A stretch of DNA of 64,000 nt from Taeniopygia guttata (taxonomy: Eukaryota; Chordata; Aves; Passeriformes; Estrildidae), in contig NC_133032.1 of NCBI RefSeq assembly GCF_048771995.1, positions 15,008,501-15,072,500 of the forward strand, read 5' to 3'. Positions 59,701-64,000 of the stretch are shown in pieces (within the stretch, counting starts at the first letter, position 1; each line of letters opens with the position of its first letter). The notes under the pieces were generated by a model. That model saw only the letters and a program-made list of their open reading frames with translations, ran no database searches and had not been told where the DNA came from. The position numbers were made by a program, and so were the translations under genes.

Positions 59701-62700
59701 AAAGAGAATAATTTAATTCATTTCTGCTATATAAATCTTGGAAAATTGCACATTATTTTAAAGAACATTGTATATTTGTCCTTGCCTTCAAATTACGAAA
59801 AGCTATTTCAGGAAACTATCAATCATTGTTCACTTCTTTTTCTAGAACACATTTATCATCCCACTATCATTTTATATATAAAAGGCTCCCTTCTATAAGC
59901 TACTAATTACATTAAAGAAGACAATTAAAAAAAATATTTGAGAGCTAAACCTTACCATTTGCATTGCTCTGTCTATAGCAGAATCTCCCCTAAAGCCAGA
60001 GACTCCTATGTCCATAGTCACATCTGCTCCAGATCGGAAAGTTACCCCATTGCCATTTTCATTAGATTTTACAAGACTGCTTAAACTATAAAAAACCCAA
60101 AACAAACAAATAAAAATAAAAAGAAAGTAGAAGAGATTACACAGAAAGAGAGTTTATAATACAGGTTTTTTCACTTGCTCTTCTAAGCATAATTATCACT
60201 TTGAATTTTGGCAAACTAGCATCAGAAGTTGTTCTGATCAGAAGTTCATCTCAAATACCTTTGTGTGGTCATGTAGACATCAAATTATGTCAATGAAATA
60301 AACTTTCACAAAATGTACCTACATTTTGACCACTCTTACTTCAGTGCTCATTTAAAGACAAATGCATGGATCTACTCAGTTATATACATGGATCTACTCA
60401 GTAACAAAGGATGACAATAATGATCAGCTATAGTATTGCTTGGAATGAAAAATTCACTGGAGTCGCTGCAACACTGCACTGCCCATACTCCACGAGAATG
60501 GGCACACAGCAAAAAAAATTGATTTTTCAGAAATACTTAGAAACAACTATACATTTCCAGTTCACAGGTTCACAGCCATTCCTGTTCTGAAAGCCTTCAA
60601 AACATACCTTGGTAGTTTGGGAAGCGCTGGTAAAAGGGAGCCTGTTCGTCTGTAGTTAAAAAAGCCTCCAACTGCTAACACTCCAATTATTATGATTAGT
60701 ATGACTGTCAGCAACACTGCTACTGCTGCTGTCAAAGACAGAAGTATAAGAAAACATTCAAGCAAGCATAGTTCAGTGCAAAAAAAAGAGCCCAGAGAAT
60801 TAGAAGCCTGACCCTGAACAGGTATCATGGTGAGAGGTATTACACATTCTTTAGCTCAAATGTCAAGTGCAATATATTCTTGAAGCTTACTTGTTCCAGG
60901 AGGGACTCCTTTTGACAATCCTATTTCACAATAATTCCCAGTGTATCCATAAGAACATCTGTAAATGTAAGAAGGATAGCTGACTGAATGGCTTTTATTA
61001 AGTTTGAGATCTCAGCTTTATGATTATATTCTGAAATGTTTATCTACAACCCAGAAAATTTAACTCCATGCACAATAATTATATATTGCACTGACTATAT
61101 GTAAATATATTATGTCTCCTATATTCAGAGAACTAAAAGTGAAAATAAAAAGTGCTGAATCAGAAGATCTGGTTTCAGTGGAGCATTGGTGGCACCTGCT
61201 GGCTGTTCCAAGCTACATTTATTGAGAGTTACTTTTCCATTGTTATAATTTTGGGGTATAGCATTTTATTAGAATCTTCAGAGGTTTGCCGTTTTTGGTT
61301 TTGTTTGGGCTTTTTCCCCCCAAACTGATACATTTACATTCCTTATTTGTTGATATTTTTATGCATATGTTTTTTCACAGTTGTTATAAAAATGCTACTG
61401 CAGATGTATGACACCTTCTGAAGTGTTTCCAACCAATTTCAAAGAGTTTAATTTTTTCCTGAGACTAAACCAGCACAGTCTGAATGAGGACTACCCTAAC
61501 AACATACAGACTTACTTGCATTTGGGAAGACTGCTTTCATCTATATAGCATGTTCCACCATTCATGCACCTGCAAGCTGGCGGCATTGTGGGAGGGGATT
61601 CAATAGCTGCAAAATTCAGAAGCCATATATGCATTATCAAGACATCTTCAATAGACAAAATAATACCACTAATGCATTTTCTTTGTCTCTATAGATCTTG
61701 CATATGCAAACTCACAGGCTGCTTTTCAGAATTTTTGGTTTTGATAGCACATGTGCTTGCTGCTCTTGTGTCTATTTTTTTCTGCCAAATTGGCTTAAAT
61801 TAACTGAAGCAAAACCTCTTCTCAGAACATAACAACTTAGTAGAGTGTAATCACAGTCAGCTCAAGAGCTGTGTGTCTGCCCACTTTCTTTTTTTCACAC
61901 AATACAGCCCAACACCCTTCTAACCTCTGCATTCAGAAAGCACCAATGCTTTCTCTCTTTTGTCCAGACTCTTCCATTCTACCAGCAGGAAGTTGTACAG
62001 AGAAGGCCAAACTGGGATGCAATTACTTTTGAAGAAAAACAATGGATAGATATACACATAGCGGAAGAGCATTGCTCTAATGCTGATCTAAATGGGGGAA
62101 AATAATCATACTAGTCTTCAGTAAGAGCTCTGGATATCCTGTCAGAAAAGTGTACTTAACAAGGAAAAGCCCTGGATCTGAGCCATTATTATAGGCTATA
62201 GATTGAGGATGGACATAGATCATAGTATTTTGTCACAAAATTATTATCAGCCAGAGGAAGGAAGTATGTTGCTACAATGTTTCTTACAGGTAAAACACCC
62301 TTCAAGTAAATGGGGCACAAAAACCAGGAAAGGAAGAGGTTATACAGGCTGTCTCTCAGTAGCTGCAATAGGACCAAATAAACTAAATATATGTACAAAA
62401 GCTATGTTTGGTCACTGCACAAGCACAGTTTTCTTAATTCCCAAACATTTTATATATAGTAGTGTGAGTAAAGAATATCAAATTCAGTGTCCCCAGAGCA
62501 ATAAGCAGCCATTAGCAAATGCAATCAACACAGTTATTGATACCGAATTTAAATACATATTGCATACATTCATTCACTATTACATATTACTATCACCTCT
62601 TTCTGCAGATCACATGGCAATAGGAACACTAATAATTATTAAGAAAATGTAATCTAGAGGTAAGGCAGTGTAAAATTGATGCCATTTTCTCTTTCAGTGC

Positions 62701-63559
62701 AATTAGAATATAATTCAGAGAAGATTAACCATAGGAAAGATGCTACAAATCATAATACAATAAAGATATGTTACAAGGACAAGTACAAGGACATCTGGCT
62801 ACCACCCACACCACTGAAAGGTAAAGTGAGAGAAATAGAAATTCTGCAGTGGTATTTTCACTGTTTTCATTAAAGACTGAGAAATTCTATTTGATTTGTG
62901 CTCCTGGAAGCTCTGTGGGGGTTTTTGCTACAATGCAACAACAAAGCATGAAATTCTAGTGCCTAAAAGGCTTTCCAGATTATAATTATCCAGAAGTTAT
63001 CTCTGTCCACAATCTTGAGTTCTGTAAACTTTAAGTTTCTATGACACTGATTAAGTAAGAGATTTTACAGAATTGTAAATAAAGTTGTTAACTGTATTTT
63101 GTCAGAAATTCTTGGTTCTGAAATCAAGGCATTCTTAAAAAAATATTTTGGTATTTCAAAACAAAAATCAGAAAGTGTGACCAGTTTTGTAGCTGGGTCT
63201 TCTCTGGTTGGACTGACAGACCTATATCCATTTTACAAATGGCATGCAAAGACATTAAAGAAAACATACAAGATGACCACAAATCAGTGATGACTGAGAA
63301 TAAAAGCCAGATATTCTGACTTACCAATATCTATCACATCAGTTAGCTTATCTTTCCATACTTCTAATTCAGTAATGCATTTGTATTCCTAAAGAAAAGC
63401 TTCTGTTGATTTCATTTCCACTTTGACAAAATATTCTACCTGCATCACATTCTGTGCTGCTGCCTTCTAGGAACCGAGTCCCTTGAGGACATGAGCAGGT
63501 GTATCCTCCTGGTCTCAGCAAGCAGAGGTGGCTGCAGACATCTTTACAAGGATTAGGCA
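56608..63559 (-). CDS. LRP2: LRP2 (megalin), nine 3'-terminal exons
   Basis: Giant multiligand endocytic receptor of apical epithelia (kidney proximal tubule, yolk sac, neuroepithelium). The window holds its C-terminal part: an EGF-like module, a second EGF-like module split over two exons, one transmembrane helix ([20 protein letters not shown]), and the full tail of roughly 215 residues. The juxtamembrane stretch [17 protein letters not shown] and the segment [12 protein letters not shown] are almost identical to human. The tail has three NPxY sorting motifs (FENPMY, FENPVY, FENPIY), a basic patch FFKRKKKQ and ends KEDSVV, a PDZ-type terminus. All nine exons connect in phase with GT-AG borders. 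The gene extends beyond the right edge. Confidence 0.97.
57217..57288 (-). CDS. LRP2: LRP2 exon: tail, basic patch and third NPxY
   Basis: 72 nt. It codes [13 protein letters not shown] and [11 protein letters not shown], matching the human KWNLFKRKSKQ-NFENPIY segment. In-frame cassette of 24 codons. Donor GTATTG. Confidence 0.94.
57711..57830 (-). CDS. LRP2: LRP2 exon: tail, second NPxY
   Basis: 120 nt. It codes [20 protein letters not shown] and a Ser/Thr/Pro-rich end ([14 protein letters not shown]). As I recall, human has a weaker Asn-X-Asn-Tyr type motif here instead of NPVY. Donor GTAAGA. Confidence 0.93.
57926..58045 (-). CDS. LRP2: LRP2 exon: tail, first NPxY
   Basis: 120 nt. It codes [20 protein letters not shown] then [20 protein letters not shown]. 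Phase 0 at both ends. Donor GTAAGA. Confidence 0.94.
58046..59955 (-). other. LRP2 intron in the cytoplasmic tail region
   Basis: 1.9 kb with no supported feature. Confidence 0.85.
59956..60085 (-). CDS. LRP2: LRP2 exon: proximal cytoplasmic tail
   Basis: 130 nt. It codes [20 protein letters not shown] and [20 protein letters not shown], ending MQM. Acceptor TTTTATAG; donor GTAAGG. Confidence 0.95.
60365..60402. repeat. 16-bp direct repeat
   Basis: CATGGATCTACTCAGT at 60365-60380 and again at 60387-60402, in an LRP2 intron. Confidence 0.95.
60608..60728 (-). CDS. LRP2: LRP2 exon: transmembrane helix and juxtamembrane tail
   Basis: 121 nt from the first of tandem acceptors. It codes [20 protein letters not shown] then [19 protein letters not shown]. 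Using the first AG restores exactly the human TTAVAVLL junction. Donor GTATGT. Confidence 0.95.
60891..60958 (-). CDS. LRP2: LRP2 exon: end of the last EGF module
   Basis: 68 nt. It codes [20 protein letters not shown] and GT, matching the human C-terminal EGF module. Acceptor TTTACAG; donor GTAAGC. Confidence 0.94.
61516..61606 (-). CDS. LRP2: LRP2 exon: Pro-rich stretch and start of the last EGF module
   Basis: 91 nt. It codes [20 protein letters not shown] and IDESSLPKC. Acceptor TTTTGCAG; donor GTAAGT. Confidence 0.93.
61607..63439 (-). other. LRP2 intron between EGF exons
   Basis: 1.8 kb with no supported feature. The exons on both sides join in phase, so no LRP2 exon is missing here. 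Confidence 0.85.
63440..63559 (-). CDS. LRP2: LRP2 exon: EGF-like module
   Basis: 120 nt. It codes [20 protein letters not shown] and [19 protein letters not shown] with six cysteines of an EGF-like fold. Acceptor CTTTTTCAG; donor GTAGAA. It is the first LRP2 exon seen from the right edge. Confidence 0.93.
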
Positions 63560-64000
63560 CTGAAAAAGTGATAAAGTGATAAAAATTTTAAGAAGCAATG
63601 GAGCATATTCCTGAGGTAAGGCAGTGCAATTCCATAGTCAATTGTGTCAACACACCACATTTTCTCTCTGCTTTTTCTTACACCCTTACATTCTAAAGGG
63701 AGTGATAATGGCTGCTGAGAGCCCATATAGCACCAGGAACAAACTACTCCAAGTATTAAATGACTAGCACTTTGCCAGGATAAATATATATTATGACTGT
63801 CCTCGTGAGGGAGGAGGAAAAGAGAAATGACAGGGTCATTTTTAGAGACTCGAAAGACGTGTGTATGATGTTCCACTGTTGATTTCATTTTGGGTGTGCA
63901 GAAAATACTTGTCAGCCTCTATTTAATTTTTAGGTTTTCAGAAACTAATATTATCATTTACTAATAGACATGTTATCAACAGTTTACTAAGCTCTTTGCA

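Noticed and set aside
63553..63888. Minus-strand frame of 111 codons directly upstream of the first visible LRP2 exon
   Set aside because: It crosses the acceptor of the EGF exon, has no EGF or LDL-receptor cysteine pattern, and reads as intron.
1..64000. tRNA, rRNA, CRISPR, or bacterial-type operon features
   Set aside because: None seen; the window is vertebrate nuclear DNA.

Overview
This is a vertebrate nuclear segment and almost certainly avian. Its genes are split into small exons with GT-AG introns. It carries chicken-repeat-1 (CR1) LINE copies that end in the typical 'ATTCTATG-TTCTGTGAA' 3' end. The gene order matches the conserved block ABCB11 (minus) - DHRS9 (plus) - LRP2 (minus), which in human lies at 2q31.1. 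The exact bird species cannot be told from the sequence alone.

Left part (1-37.5 kb, minus strand): the bile salt export pump gene ABCB11. All coding exons from the start codon (exon 2, human numbering) to the first 82 nt of exon 27 can be placed with canonical splice sites and continuous phase. They include a 22-nt microexon. The sum is 3,742 coding nt (about 1,247 residues); the rest of exon 27 and exon 28 lie beyond the left edge. A plausible non-coding first exon and promoter, with an FXR-type inverted repeat, lies near 39.55-39.71 kb.

Middle (39.7-48.5 kb): non-coding intergenic DNA with low-complexity A/C- and T/G-rich stretches and no gene that I can support.

48.5-53.1 kb (plus strand): a four-exon short-chain dehydrogenase/reductase gene in the DHRS9 position. 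Splicing and reading frame are intact and the cofactor glycine motif is present. However, the catalytic Asn and Ser and the NNAG motif are replaced, and no ATG is visible in the first recognisable coding exon. It looks like a pseudoenzyme or a decaying gene, and it is the most interesting object in the window.

55.3-63.6 kb (minus strand): the nine 3'-terminal exons of LRP2 (megalin), coding for the last EGF modules, the transmembrane helix and the whole cytoplasmic tail. The tail has three full FENPxY endocytosis motifs and a C-terminal PDZ-type end. The gene continues beyond the right edge.

Other notable items are two CR1 relics, a MIR/core-SINE-like fossil, two long perfect hairpins inside ABCB11 introns, a CpG-dense ABCB11 exon 16, and triple-CAG tandem splice acceptors in ABCB11 and LRP2. 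ABCB11 and LRP2 act in different tissues and are linked only by old synteny.
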